Part shown: positions 44,431 to 52,737 of the stretch, piece by piece
Layout of the letters: each line of letters starts with the position of its first letter
Position numbering within the stretch: position 1 is the stretch's first letter
NCBI RefSeq assembly: GCF_000170795.1
Contig: NZ_ABCM01000011.1
Span: 62,001-126,000 of the forward strand
Length of the DNA: 64,000 nt
Reading direction: 5' to 3'
From: Pedobacter sp. BAL39
Lineage (GTDB): Bacteria > Bacteroidota > Bacteroidia > Sphingobacteriales > Sphingobacteriaceae
Position numbers and translations under genes: made by a program
The notes under the pieces: generated by a model
What the model saw: only the letters and a program-made list of their open reading frames with translations
Database searches by the model: none
Told to the model about the DNA's origin: nothing

Positions 44431-45186
44431 TTAATTCCTTTTTACAATTGCAGCTGTTGCCTGTGCTGCAGGCATGATCAGCATATCGTTAATGTTGACA
44501 TGTGCAGGACGGCTGACTGCAAACCAGATGGCTTCGGCGATGTCGTTGGCCATTAAAGGCTCCAGTCCGTCATACACCTGTTTCGCTCGGTCCTCATCCC
44601 CTTTAAACCGGACTTTGGAGAATTCTGTTTCCACCATTCCCGGGTTGATGGCCGTCACCTTGATGCCATGAGGCAGCAGGTCGATCCTCATTCCTTTATT
44701 CAGGGCATCCACTGCGTGTTTTGTCGCACAGTAGACATTCCCATTCGGGTAAACTTCCTGTCCCGCGATAGAGCCAATGTTGATGATGTGTCCTTTTTTA
44801 TGGGTAGTCATCCAGTTGGAGACAATCCTGGTCACGTAAAGCAATCCTTTCACGTTGGTATCAATCATCCGGTCCCAGTCGCCGGTATCCCCTTTATCAA
44901 TCGGGTCCAGTCCCTGGCTCAGTCCGGCATTGTTGATCAGCACATCCACACTTTTCCATTCTTCCGGCAGCGCTTCAAGGCCACTGGTCAGTTCCTCCTG
45001 CACCCTTACATCCGCTACCAGCGTCTTCACTTCCACCGCATACTTATCTGCAAGGTGTTTCGCCTCGGTCGTCAGCAGGTTTTCTCTTCTGGCCACCAGG
45101 ATCAGCTGATATCCCTGAGCGGCAAACAAATGTGCACATGCAGCGCCAATACCTGACGTTGCTCCCGTAATTAATGCGATTTTCAT
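44431..45186 (-). CDS. SDR-family NAD(P)-dependent oxidoreductase (YdfG-like)
   Basis: The 251-residue product has the SDR Rossmann GATSGIGAA (about 7-15), the NNAGLS strand, and the YCATKHA catalytic Tyr-x-x-x-Lys (Tyr about 152). The order and length fit the YdfG/3-hydroxy-acid dehydrogenase branch. A -7 element TAGCTTTG lies at 45218-45225. It shares a strand with YqeY. Confidence 0.92.
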   Translation of the reverse strand: MKIALITGATSGIGAACAHLFAAQGYQLILVARRENLLTTEAKHLADKYAVEVKTLVADVRVQEELTSGLEALPEEWKSVDVLINNAGLSQGLDPIDKGDTGDWDRMIDTNVKGLLYVTRIVSNWMTTHKKGHIINIGSIAGQEVYPNGNVYCATKHAVDALNKGMRIDLLPHGIKVTAINPGMVETEFSKVRFKGDEDRAKQVYDGLEPLMANDIAEAIWFAVSRPAHVNINDMLIMPAAQATAAIVKRN

Positions 45187-45217
45187 TTTTTATTCTTTAT
45201 TGATACCGATTGCTGAA

Positions 45218-45225
45218 CAAAGCTA
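45218..45225 (-). promoter_or_regulatory. -7 element of the SDR gene
   Basis: TAGCTTTG on the minus strand fits TAnnTTTG, 31 bp upstream of the ATG at 45186, just past the stop of the porT gene. The -33 is weak. Confidence 0.45.
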
Positions 45226-45246
45226 TGTTTTTTTTTAACAGCGCTA

Positions 45247-45990
45247 CTACTCAAAAAATAAACTGAAAGTCACGTGACGCAACATTAATTTATCAATCGG
45301 GTAAGAGTAGATGTGCGGAGCTTCATCTTTCAGAAGGCTCTTCATGGAGTACGACAGCTTTATTTCCGGCGACATCTTAAAGTATTCAAAGTAAAGGTCA
45401 AAGCCGATTCCTCCTTCATAAGAAAGGAAGTTGCGCCGGTTGTTGAGGAACTTCTCCATCGGGTCGGTCACCAGGCTGTTGTCTGACTTCTTTTTAGAAG
45501 AGATGTCGGTGGACAGCTTCGCCCCTCCCATCATGTATGCACGGAAGTTGTTTCTTCTGTTGGACTTCAGCTTAAGGCTCAGGGGAAGCTCCACCACGGT
45601 GGTCTGTGTTTTACGCTCAAAGGGAAGGCCCGCAAAGGTACCATCTTCAAAATCATACCTCGAGATGCGGTCGTTGAACACCAACCCCGGCGTCAGTCGC
45701 AGGTCCATGTTGTCGTTGATGCGCTGGTTTACCACAAATCCGATCCCGAAACCCGGCGATCCAGCTGAAGAAATAGACCTCAAAGAATCAGGTATGTCAC
45801 TGCTGCGCTCCGGATCCGGAAAAGCAGACCTCCAGTAGGGCTTCTTCAGGATTTTGTATTCCGAGGAAATGTATTGAAAGGTAAATCCAAAGTGCAGGTC
45901 AGTATCGTCAATACCGCCGCCCCAATTCTGAGCCTTAGCCGTCATGACCGCTAAAAAACAAGAACAAAAGAGCAGGCTTTTTAATTTCAT
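45247..45990 (-). CDS. porT: PorT-family outer-membrane protein
   Basis: The 247-residue product has a signal peptide (CFLAVMTAKAQ) and a barrel-like strand pattern ending RHVTFSLFFE. Internal features (GFTFQYISSEYKILKKPYW, FGIGFVVNQRINDNMDLRL, EGGIGFDLYFEYFKMSPEIKLSYS) fit PorT, an outer-membrane part of the type IX secretion system. It lies 60 bp downstream of ubiE, the neighbourhood I know from other Bacteroidota. Only this one T9SS-related gene is in the window, so the rest of the machinery lies elsewhere. Confidence 0.82.
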   Translation of the reverse strand: MKLKSLLFCSCFLAVMTAKAQNWGGGIDDTDLHFGFTFQYISSEYKILKKPYWRSAFPDPERSSDIPDSLRSISSAGSPGFGIGFVVNQRINDNMDLRLTPGLVFNDRISRYDFEDGTFAGLPFERKTQTTVVELPLSLKLKSNRRNNFRAYMMGGAKLSTDISSKKKSDNSLVTDPMEKFLNNRRNFLSYEGGIGFDLYFEYFKMSPEIKLSYSMKSLLKDEAPHIYSYPIDKLMLRHVTFSLFFE

Positions 45991-46050
45991 CTGGTAATTT
46001 CTTTATTTCTTCCGATGGACGACGGACACAATATACTCAATTGGCTTTAT

Positions 46051-46782
46051 TTATTTCGTTCCCGTATAGATGGCGCAGATGCCGAAGGTAAGCCTGATGT
46101 CTGTAGCCTGCTTAAAGCCCACTTTGGTCATCAGCGTGTTAAAAGCTTCCCCATCAGGAAAAGCAGCAACCGATTCCGGCAGGTATTCATAAGCCCTGTT
46201 GTCTTTTGAAAATATCTTTCCAAATACCGGAGTAACGTATTTAAAGTAAAAGTTGTACAGCTGCTTGATTGGAAATTTCCTTGGTTTTGAGAATTCCAGT
46301 ACGATGATTTTTCCGCCGGGTTTCAATACGCGGAACATATCAGCAATACCCTTTTCCAGGTTTTCATAATTTCTCACTCCAAAGGCCACCGTGATGGCGT
46401 CAAAATGATTGTCATCAAACTGCAGCCCTTCAGAATCCCCCAGTTGCACTGAAAATACCGACCCCAGGTTCCGCTCTGCAATCTTCTTACGGGCTACATC
46501 CAGCATCCCCTCGGAGATGTCCACGCCGACGATCTTCTCCGGTTTCAGGATCTTGATCGACTCAAAAGCGAAGTCGCCGGTACCTGTAGCTACATCCAGC
46601 ATCACCCTTGGTTGTATGGACTTGAGCATCCTGATCGCCTTTTTTCGCCATAAGATGTCAATGCCCAAAGACATAAAGTGATTCAGGAAATCGTAAGTAC
46701 CCGATATGTTATTAAACATGCTGGCAACCTGTTCCTTCTTTGTTGCAGTCTCGGATTGGTAAGGAGTAATCTTTTCGTTCAT
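46051..46782 (-). CDS. ubiE: demethylmenaquinone methyltransferase (UbiE/MenG)
   Basis: The 243-residue product has the SAM motif LDVATGTGDFAF (about 62-73), GVDISEGML and the UbiE-specific FGVRNYENLEKGIADMFRVLKPGGK (about 130-155). It methylates demethylmenaquinone to menaquinone in the inner-membrane electron-transport chain. The start at 46782 sits 9 bp from the -7 element TATCTTTG (46792-46799). A TTG at 46794 falls inside that element and is rejected. Confidence 0.94.
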   Translation of the reverse strand: MNEKITPYQSETATKKEQVASMFNNISGTYDFLNHFMSLGIDILWRKKAIRMLKSIQPRVMLDVATGTGDFAFESIKILKPEKIVGVDISEGMLDVARKKIAERNLGSVFSVQLGDSEGLQFDDNHFDAITVAFGVRNYENLEKGIADMFRVLKPGGKIIVLEFSKPRKFPIKQLYNFYFKYVTPVFGKIFSKDNRAYEYLPESVAAFPDGEAFNTLMTKVGFKQATDIRLTFGICAIYTGTK

Positions 46783-46791
46783 GGTAAGCGG

Positions 46792-46830
46792 CAAAGATAA
46801 GTATTGTTGAAAACTAATTTTCTACCTTTG
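46792..46830. promoter_or_regulatory. overlapping divergent promoters of ubiE and engB
   Basis: The minus strand has -7 TATCTTTG (46792-46799) for ubiE. The plus strand has -33 ATTG (46803-46806), 16 bp and -7 TACCTTTG (46823-46830) for engB. The two promoters share the region between the -7 boxes, and both leaders are only a few bases (ATG at 46782 and 46835). Confidence 0.7.
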
Positions 46831-46834
46831 TCAA

Positions 46835-47464
46835 ATGATTATAAAATCAGCAACATTTATTTGCAGTAATACAAAGGTTTCAGCGCTGCCTGTTGCCAAC
46901 ATGCCGGAATACGCCTTTATCGGGCGTTCTAACGTAGGAAAGTCCTCCCTGATCAATATGCTGGTGAACCAGCACGGACTGGCAAAGACTTCACAGCGGC
47001 CAGGAAAAACACAGCTCATCAACCATTTTCTGATCAATGAGAAGTGGTATATCGTCGATTTACCGGGTTATGGTTATGCCAAGGTATCCAAAAACAGCCG
47101 CGAGAAATGGGAAAAGTTCATCCGCAACTACATCACCAAGAGAGAAAGCCTGCAGTGTGTGTTTGTGCTGATCGACAGCAGGCTGGAGCCGCAGAAGATC
47201 GATCTTGAGTTTTGCTGCTGGATGGGAGAGATCCAGATCCCCTTTGCGCTGATCTTCACCAAGGCCGATAAGCAATCGAAGGTGAAAACCGACCAGAACG
47301 TGGCAGCTTTCAAGAAGGCCCTTGGAGGATGGTTTGAAGAGATCCCACCTTATTTCGTCACTTCTGCGGAGAAAGCCCTGGGCCGTGATGAAGTGCTGAA
47401 GTTCATCTCTGATGTCAACCTTGACTTTGCCATGCCTATCCTAGATAACCATACAGACTTATAA
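46835..47464 (+). CDS. engB: ribosome biogenesis GTPase (YihA/EngB)
   Basis: The 209-residue product has GTPase motifs G1 GRSNVGKSSLI (about 29-39), the SQRPGKTQ switch, G3 DLPGYGYAK, G4 TKADK and G5 TSAEK. It is a 50S assembly factor. It starts a plus-strand run with ubiA and an M3 peptidase (12 and 4 bp spacing) and has a promoter with a leader of four bases or fewer. Confidence 0.95.
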   Translation: MIIKSATFICSNTKVSALPVANMPEYAFIGRSNVGKSSLINMLVNQHGLAKTSQRPGKTQLINHFLINEKWYIVDLPGYGYAKVSKNSREKWEKFIRNYITKRESLQCVFVLIDSRLEPQKIDLEFCCWMGEIQIPFALIFTKADKQSKVKTDQNVAAFKKALGGWFEEIPPYFVTSAEKALGRDEVLKFISDVNLDFAMPILDNHTDL

Positions 47465-47476
47465 GTTCATCCATAC

Positions 47477-48349
47477 ATGAAGAAGTATTTTTCATTGGTG
47501 CTGTTCGCCCATTCGATTTTTGCATTGCCTTTCGCGATGATCGGCTTTTTTCTGGGGGTCACCACCACCTCGAGCCCTTTCAACTGGTGGCTGTTTGTTG
47601 CCGTGATCCTTTGCATGGTCTTTGCCCGAAATTCGGCAATGGCCTTCAACAGGTACCTCGACCGGGACATTGACGCCAAAAACCCGCGTACGCAAATGCG
47701 TGATATTCCCGCGGGAAGGATTTCCGCCAATGAAGCGCTGCTGTTTGTCATCATCAATTGTGTGTTGTTCATCATCACCACGTACTTTATCAATAACCTT
47801 TGTTTTTATCTGTCGCCGGTAGCATTATTTGTCGTGCTCTTCTACAGCTACACCAAAAGGTTTACTGCATTGTGCCATATGGTACTTGGCCTTGGTCTTT
47901 CCCTGGCTCCTATCGGTGCTTATATTGCCGTTACCGGCGCTTTCAGCATCGTTCCAGTACTCTACTCCTTCGCGGTATTGTTCTGGACCGGGGGTTTCGA
48001 CATCATATATGCGCTGCAGGATGAAGATTTCGACAGAGGTGAAAAGCTACATTCCATTCCCGCCACCCTGGGTATCAAAAATGCCTTACGCCTGTCGGTA
48101 GTCCTGCATGTATTTTCGGCCCTCTGCGTGTTCATCCCGATCCTGCTGACACCGCACAACTTCAGCTGGTTCTATTATGTGGGTGTGGTTTTCTTCTGCA
48201 TCATGCTCATCTATCAGCACCTGTTGGTAAAACCGAACGACATCAGCAGGGTGAACCGTGCTTTTGCCACTGCAAACGGTTATGCTTCTGCAGTATTTGC
48301 CATCTGTTTCCTTATTGACGCCTTTTTAAGAACAAACTATCACTTCTAA
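47477..48349 (+). CDS. UbiA-family prenyltransferase
   Basis: The 290-residue product has about eight helices and the two Asp-rich motifs of the family: NRYLDRDIDAKNP (about 56-68) and YALQDEDFDRGEKLHS (about 175-190). They bind Mg-prenyl-diphosphate. UbiA proteins prenylate aromatic acceptors; in this menaquinone-type organism a quinone or related acceptor is likely. ubiE lies just across the divergent promoter. It starts 12 bp after engB. Confidence 0.9.
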   Translation: MKKYFSLVLFAHSIFALPFAMIGFFLGVTTTSSPFNWWLFVAVILCMVFARNSAMAFNRYLDRDIDAKNPRTQMRDIPAGRISANEALLFVIINCVLFIITTYFINNLCFYLSPVALFVVLFYSYTKRFTALCHMVLGLGLSLAPIGAYIAVTGAFSIVPVLYSFAVLFWTGGFDIIYALQDEDFDRGEKLHSIPATLGIKNALRLSVVLHVFSALCVFIPILLTPHNFSWFYYVGVVFFCIMLIYQHLLVKPNDISRVNRAFATANGYASAVFAICFLIDAFLRTNYHF

Positions 48350-48353
48350 TCTT

Positions 48354-50069
48354 ATGATCAACCTGAGCATACCCAAGAAAAAAAGAATTTACATCCCTCA
48401 GAACCTGGAAATCACCTGGGATAACCTGGAGCCGATCCTCGAGGAGCTGCTGGCCCGTCCTATTGAAAATGTGCAGGAGCTGGAGCAATGGCTAAAGGAC
48501 AAAAGTGAGCTGGAAGCAGCGTTGGAAGAAGATTTTGCCTGGAGGTACATCCGCATGAGCTGTGATACAGCAAATGAGGAGCTCGTGAAAAACTTTCAGT
48601 ATTTCGCTACGGAGATCGAGCCTAAGATCTCCCCTATTGCCAACCAGCTGAACCAAAAGTTCAACGACAGCCCCTTTATTGAGGAGCTGGATCAGGAAAA
48701 ATATTTCGTTTACATCCGTGCCATCAGGAAATCCCTGGAGATCTACAGGGATGAAAACGTGGAACTGCTCACCAAACTACAGGTGACCCAGCAAAAATAC
48801 CAGGCTACAACCGGCGCCATGAGCGTCATCATCAACGATCAGGAATATACGCTGGAGCAGGCCTCCAACTTCATCAAAGACACCAACAGGGCAGTACGCC
48901 AGGAGGCTTGGGAAACCATCCAGCAGCGCAGGCTGGTAGATAAGGACGACCTGAACATCCTCTTTGACGAGCTGATCGCCATGCGTCACCAGGTGGCCCT
49001 GAATGCCGGATTTGAGAACTTCAGAGATTACATGTTCCAGGCATTGGGACGTTTTGACTATACACCGAAAGACTGTTATGACTTTCATGAAGCGATAGAA
49101 AAAGAGGTCGTGCCGATCCTGCGTGAGCGGTCTGAGAAACGTGCAGAAGCACTCGGACTGGAGATGCTAAAACCATGGGACATGGAAGTGAGCACGACCG
49201 GCAAGCCGGCATTGAAACCCTTCAAAAACGGCTCGGAGCTGATTGAGAAGAGTATTGACTGCTTCAATGCGATCAATCCACAGCTGGGACAGATGTTGTC
49301 GATCATGAAAGCCAACAATCTTTTTGATGTGGAAAGCAGGAAGGGTAAAGCTCCGGGTGGCTACAACTACCCCCTGGCAGAAACCGGTGCACCTTTCATT
49401 TTCATGAACTCTGCCAATTCATTAAGAGATCTTACGACCATGGTACATGAAGGTGGCCATGCGGTGCATACTTTCCTGACGGCAAACCTGGAGCTTAACG
49501 ACTTCAAACACTGCCCTTCAGAGGTGGCGGAGCTGGCATCCATGAGCATGGAACTGATCTCTATGGACCATTGGGACATCTACTTCGACAATGAAGAAGA
49601 CCTGCTTCGCGCCAAGAGAGAACAACTGCAGGATGTGTTGAAAACGCTGCCATGGGTGGCGGTGATCGACCAGTTCCAGCACTGGATCTATACCAACCCA
49701 GGGCACAATGCCGCCGACAGAGAAGAGGCTTTCAAGCAGATCTATACGCGCTTCGGCGCAGGGTTTTCAAACTGGGACGGTCAGGAGCAGGAGTTTGGCA
49801 ACTTATGGCAAAAACAACTGCATTTGTTTGAAGTTCCTTTTTATTACATCGAATATGCCATCGCACAGCTTGGTGCGATCGCCATCTGGAAGAACTTTAA
49901 GGAAAATCCGGATCAGGCGCTCACAAAATACCTTGCGGCACTCTCTTTAGGTTATACAAAACCCATAAATGAGATTTATGAGACTGCTGGAATCAAGTTT
50001 GACTTCAGTGTAGACTATATCGAAGAACTTGCCAGCTTTGTAAAGGACGAATTACAGAAATTAGGGTAA
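48354..50069 (+). CDS. M3-family oligoendopeptidase
   Basis: The 571-residue product is an M3/PepF-type zinc metallopeptidase. The HEGGHAVHTF motif (about residue 366, His-Glu-x-x-His) binds zinc, and the later Glu in a PSEVAELASMSMELI context is the third ligand. No signal peptide is seen, so it degrades peptides in the cytoplasm. It starts 4 bp after ubiA and is part of that transcript. The next gene likely has its own promoter. Confidence 0.93.
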   Translation: MINLSIPKKKRIYIPQNLEITWDNLEPILEELLARPIENVQELEQWLKDKSELEAALEEDFAWRYIRMSCDTANEELVKNFQYFATEIEPKISPIANQLNQKFNDSPFIEELDQEKYFVYIRAIRKSLEIYRDENVELLTKLQVTQQKYQATTGAMSVIINDQEYTLEQASNFIKDTNRAVRQEAWETIQQRRLVDKDDLNILFDELIAMRHQVALNAGFENFRDYMFQALGRFDYTPKDCYDFHEAIEKEVVPILRERSEKRAEALGLEMLKPWDMEVSTTGKPALKPFKNGSELIEKSIDCFNAINPQLGQMLSIMKANNLFDVESRKGKAPGGYNYPLAETGAPFIFMNSANSLRDLTTMVHEGGHAVHTFLTANLELNDFKHCPSEVAELASMSMELISMDHWDIYFDNEEDLLRAKREQLQDVLKTLPWVAVIDQFQHWIYTNPGHNAADREEAFKQIYTRFGAGFSNWDGQEQEFGNLWQKQLHLFEVPFYYIEYAIAQLGAIAIWKNFKENPDQALTKYLAALSLGYTKPINEIYETAGIKFDFSVDYIEELASFVKDELQKLG

Positions 50070-50127
50070 GAGTTTATCCGGAAATTTATATGTTTGACTA
50101 AACAAACTCAAAAAAGCCCACCATTCT

Positions 50128-52083
50128 ATGTTCGAAAAACTTTTTAGAAAGAAATCCATCGCTAAAATACTTGAAGATGCCGCAAAAGGCTATGGCGAAC
50201 ATGGAACTTCCTTACATAAGACGCTGGGATTGCGCGATCTTACTGCATTTGGTATTGCCGCCATCATTGGTGCCGGAATTTTCAGCACCATTGGTAAGGC
50301 AAGTGCCGATGGCGGCCCCGCGGTGATCTTTCTTTTTATCTTCACCGCTGTCGCCTGTAGCTTTGCGGCCTTTGCTTATGCAGAGTTCGCTTCTATGGTG
50401 CCAGTATCTGGAAGTGCCTACACCTATTCTTACGTCGCCTTCGGAGAGCTCGTAGCCTGGATCATCGGCTGGTCGCTGATCATGGAATATGCCATAGGCA
50501 ACATCACCGTCGCGATCTCCTGGTCTGATTACTTTACTGGGCTACTCTCCTCCATACGAATACCGGCCTTGAACATCAACGGTATCCATCTGCCAGACTG
50601 GACTACGATGGATTATCTGACAGCTTATAACGGGCACATCCATGCGGATGCACTTGTTAACGCGGGTAAGAATTTTGCCAACCTGGATGAGGCGACCAGA
50701 ATTGCCAATAATGCCTGGATTACGGCTCCACAGATTGGTGGATTTCATCTGGTGGCAGATCTGCCGGCCCTGGCCATCATCATCTTTATCACCTGGCTGG
50801 TATATCGTGGCATGAAGGAATCCAAGAACGCCAGCAATGCCATGGTGATCGTGAAGCTTGCAGTAATCCTATTGGTGTTGTCCGTAGGCATTTTTTATGT
50901 AGATACAGACAACTGGAACCCTTTTGCACCCAATGGTGTATCAGGTGTACTTAAGGGGGTATCTGCAGTGTTCTTTGCTTATATCGGTTTTGACGCCATT
51001 TCCACTACTGCTGAAGAATGTAAAAACCCGCAGCGCGATTTACCAAGGGGAATGATGTGGGCCATTATCATTTGTACGACCTTGTATGTGGCTATTGCCC
51101 TAGTGCTTACCGGGATCGTGAACTATAAACTGCTTGCGGTTGGTGACCCTCTTGCTTTTGTGTTTGATCAGATTGACATGAAGCTCATGAGCGGTATCAT
51201 TGCTGTCAGCGCTGTTTTTGCCATGGCCAGTGTATTGCTGGTATTTCAAATGGGACAACCGAGAATCTGGATGAGCATGAGCCGCGATGGTTTACTACCA
51301 AAGTCATTTTCAAAGATCCACCCTAAGTATAAAACACCTTCCTTTGCCACCATTGTTGTGGGTTTTGTTGTGGCCATCCCTTCCTTGTTCATGAACCTGA
51401 CCATTGTAACAGACCTTTGTTCCATAGGCACGCTGTTCGCGTTTGTATTGGTCTGCGCAGGGGTACTGGTACTGCAGAACAAACCGAACATACAGAGGGG
51501 TAAATTCAGGATTCCTTATGTCAACGCGAAATACATTGTTCCTCTGATGTTTATCGGGATGTTGGCTGCGGCATTCACCTGGTATCAGCAGGAAACCAAA
51601 GCTTTCCTTTTTAATGAGCAGAAAGTATACGAGCCGGTGCATTTCATCACCAGCCTGGATGCAAATGAATTGACGTCGGTAAAACAACAGATTGTAGACG
51701 ATCAGAAAAAGGTAAATGTGATTGCCAGAAATGTAGATGCTGCAGATTACTTAAGCGGCTTGTCGGCTGCCCAATATGAAGAATTCATGAGCAGGTCATC
51801 GGTGGATACGGAAAAGAAATTTGAGCATGGCTGGGGGTTGTTTAAACACAAGATCCCAATGTGGATCTTCCTGTTTATCTGTGTAGTGATTATGTATTAC
51901 TCGGTGACGAAAAACCTGTCGCTGATCCCTGTTCTTGGATTGATCAGCTGTCTGTACATGATGTGCGAACTGGGCATCTCCAACTGGATTGGTTTTGGCA
52001 TCTGGCTGATTGTAGGGTTAGTGGTTTACTTCTTATACGGATACAAAAACAGTAAACTGGCAAAAAGCACAGAAACGTTTTAG
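50128..52083 (+). CDS. APC-superfamily permease with large C-terminal soluble insert, 651 aa
   Basis: The first ~470 residues are a CAT-type APC permease: FGIAAIIGAGIFSTIGKAS, YAEFASMVPVSGSAYTYSYVAFGELVAWIIGWSLIMEYAIGN, and VFFAYIGFDAISTTAEECKNPQRDLP. It is a close paralogue by motif of the permease at 24015. It differs by a ~110-residue hydrophilic segment (about 490-600) between late helices, followed by two more helices. This is ~150 residues longer than the paralogue. A TATGTTTG -7 element at 50089-50096 may drive it; the leader is ~30 bp. The substrate is unknown. Confidence 0.85.
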   Translation: MFEKLFRKKSIAKILEDAAKGYGEHGTSLHKTLGLRDLTAFGIAAIIGAGIFSTIGKASADGGPAVIFLFIFTAVACSFAAFAYAEFASMVPVSGSAYTYSYVAFGELVAWIIGWSLIMEYAIGNITVAISWSDYFTGLLSSIRIPALNINGIHLPDWTTMDYLTAYNGHIHADALVNAGKNFANLDEATRIANNAWITAPQIGGFHLVADLPALAIIIFITWLVYRGMKESKNASNAMVIVKLAVILLVLSVGIFYVDTDNWNPFAPNGVSGVLKGVSAVFFAYIGFDAISTTAEECKNPQRDLPRGMMWAIIICTTLYVAIALVLTGIVNYKLLAVGDPLAFVFDQIDMKLMSGIIAVSAVFAMASVLLVFQMGQPRIWMSMSRDGLLPKSFSKIHPKYKTPSFATIVVGFVVAIPSLFMNLTIVTDLCSIGTLFAFVLVCAGVLVLQNKPNIQRGKFRIPYVNAKYIVPLMFIGMLAAAFTWYQQETKAFLFNEQKVYEPVHFITSLDANELTSVKQQIVDDQKKVNVIARNVDAADYLSGLSAAQYEEFMSRSSVDTEKKFEHGWGLFKHKIPMWIFLFICVVIMYYSVTKNLSLIPVLGLISCLYMMCELGISNWIGFGIWLIVGLVVYFLYGYKNSKLAKSTETF

Positions 52084-52227
52084 CGCCTGACGGAATTAAT
52101 AGCAGTTCCGGAACCAGACAACATCCTCGTTTAACAGTCCTGTGAAGCTATTTTGCAGTAATTAACCAAAATATTGTACAATTAGAGAATATTTTTTCTA
52201 CATTAGAGTTAATATCAATAAAGATAA

Positions 52228-52260
52228 ATGGCACTGAAGAAATCTGAAAATTACAACTGA
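52228..52260 (+). other. ten-codon ORF, possible remnant of a type I methylase start
   Basis: ATG 52228 to TGA 52260 encodes MALKKSENYN. The first six residues equal the usual start of HsdM (type I methyltransferase), but the rest does not match. Ten codons are far too few for confidence. It may be a chance match or a leader peptide before the terminator. Confidence 0.2.
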
Positions 52261-52330
52261 TTTGAGTGCCTGATTGCGATGCCCTCCTATAATTATCCCT
52301 ATAATTGCATGGTTAGACGACCAGCAATAA

Positions 52331-52356
52331 AGCCTCCTCCCCGGAGGCTTTTTTAT
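52331..52356 (+). terminator. orphan intrinsic terminator
   Basis: A GC-rich 7-bp stem (52331-52337 with 52343-52349, 5-nt loop) is followed by T-rich sequence. No full gene ends close upstream: the permease stop is ~250 bp away. It could end a long 3' UTR or a small RNA. Confidence 0.65.
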
Positions 52357-52396
52357 TTTTCATCACATCGGAATTGTTTTAGCTATAAATTGAGGA

Positions 52397-52523
52397 GGTT
52401 GACAAGGTATACCTCGCCCTTTAAGGCACATTCAACAGGCTTTTTTATCGCTTTTATATATCCATATACCTTACACGGGATATCTGAACACCTTGTGAGT
52501 ACCTTGTCAACCCCTTGTGAATA
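52397..52523. repeat. 13-bp inverted repeat and three 11-bp iterons
   Basis: GGTTGACAAGGTA (52397-52409) and its exact reverse complement TACCTTGTCAACC (52500-52512) are 103 bp apart. The downstream arm is embedded in three tandem 11-bp units (CCTTGTGAGTA, CCTTGTCAACC, CCTTGTGAATA; 52491-52523). An 11-bp period is close to one helical turn, the arrangement of multi-site protein-binding DNA. No matching regulator is adjacent. Mobile-element ends were also considered. Confidence 0.6.
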
Positions 52524-52737
52524 GCGAACAAAACCCGAACAATTACCGATTAAAAACCGAACTCCGCCTTCGCGACCCAACTCCAGGTTTACCTGACAAA
52601 GTGCCGGGTGCTAAAATGATCTGAGCTCATTTATGAAATTGTCGTATCAGCTGTATAATATTTCAGAATCTTTGGAACTTTGTATTCACCGAGCACGATA
52701 ATTGTAAGCAAGTTTAACTAAAACAAACCATCATTCT

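Larger units (their letters stand above)
52084..52737. other. 654-bp intergenic region with iterons, inverted repeat and orphan terminator
   Basis: This is the largest gene-free stretch of the window. It has an intrinsic terminator (52331-52356) with no full gene upstream, a ten-codon ORF (52228-52260) just before that terminator, and a duplicated CCTATAATT-like block near 52285-52305. It also has three 11-bp tandem units (52491-52523) and a 13-bp inverted repeat (52397-52409 with 52500-52512). No RNA gene could be recognised. It looks like a regulatory or remnant segment at the border of the accessory region. Confidence 0.6.

Noticed and set aside
24015-52083. Two CAT-type permeases as copies of a mobile or duplicated segment
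   Set aside because: They share family motifs but differ in length and neighbours; no flanking repeats were seen, so ordinary paralogy explains them.
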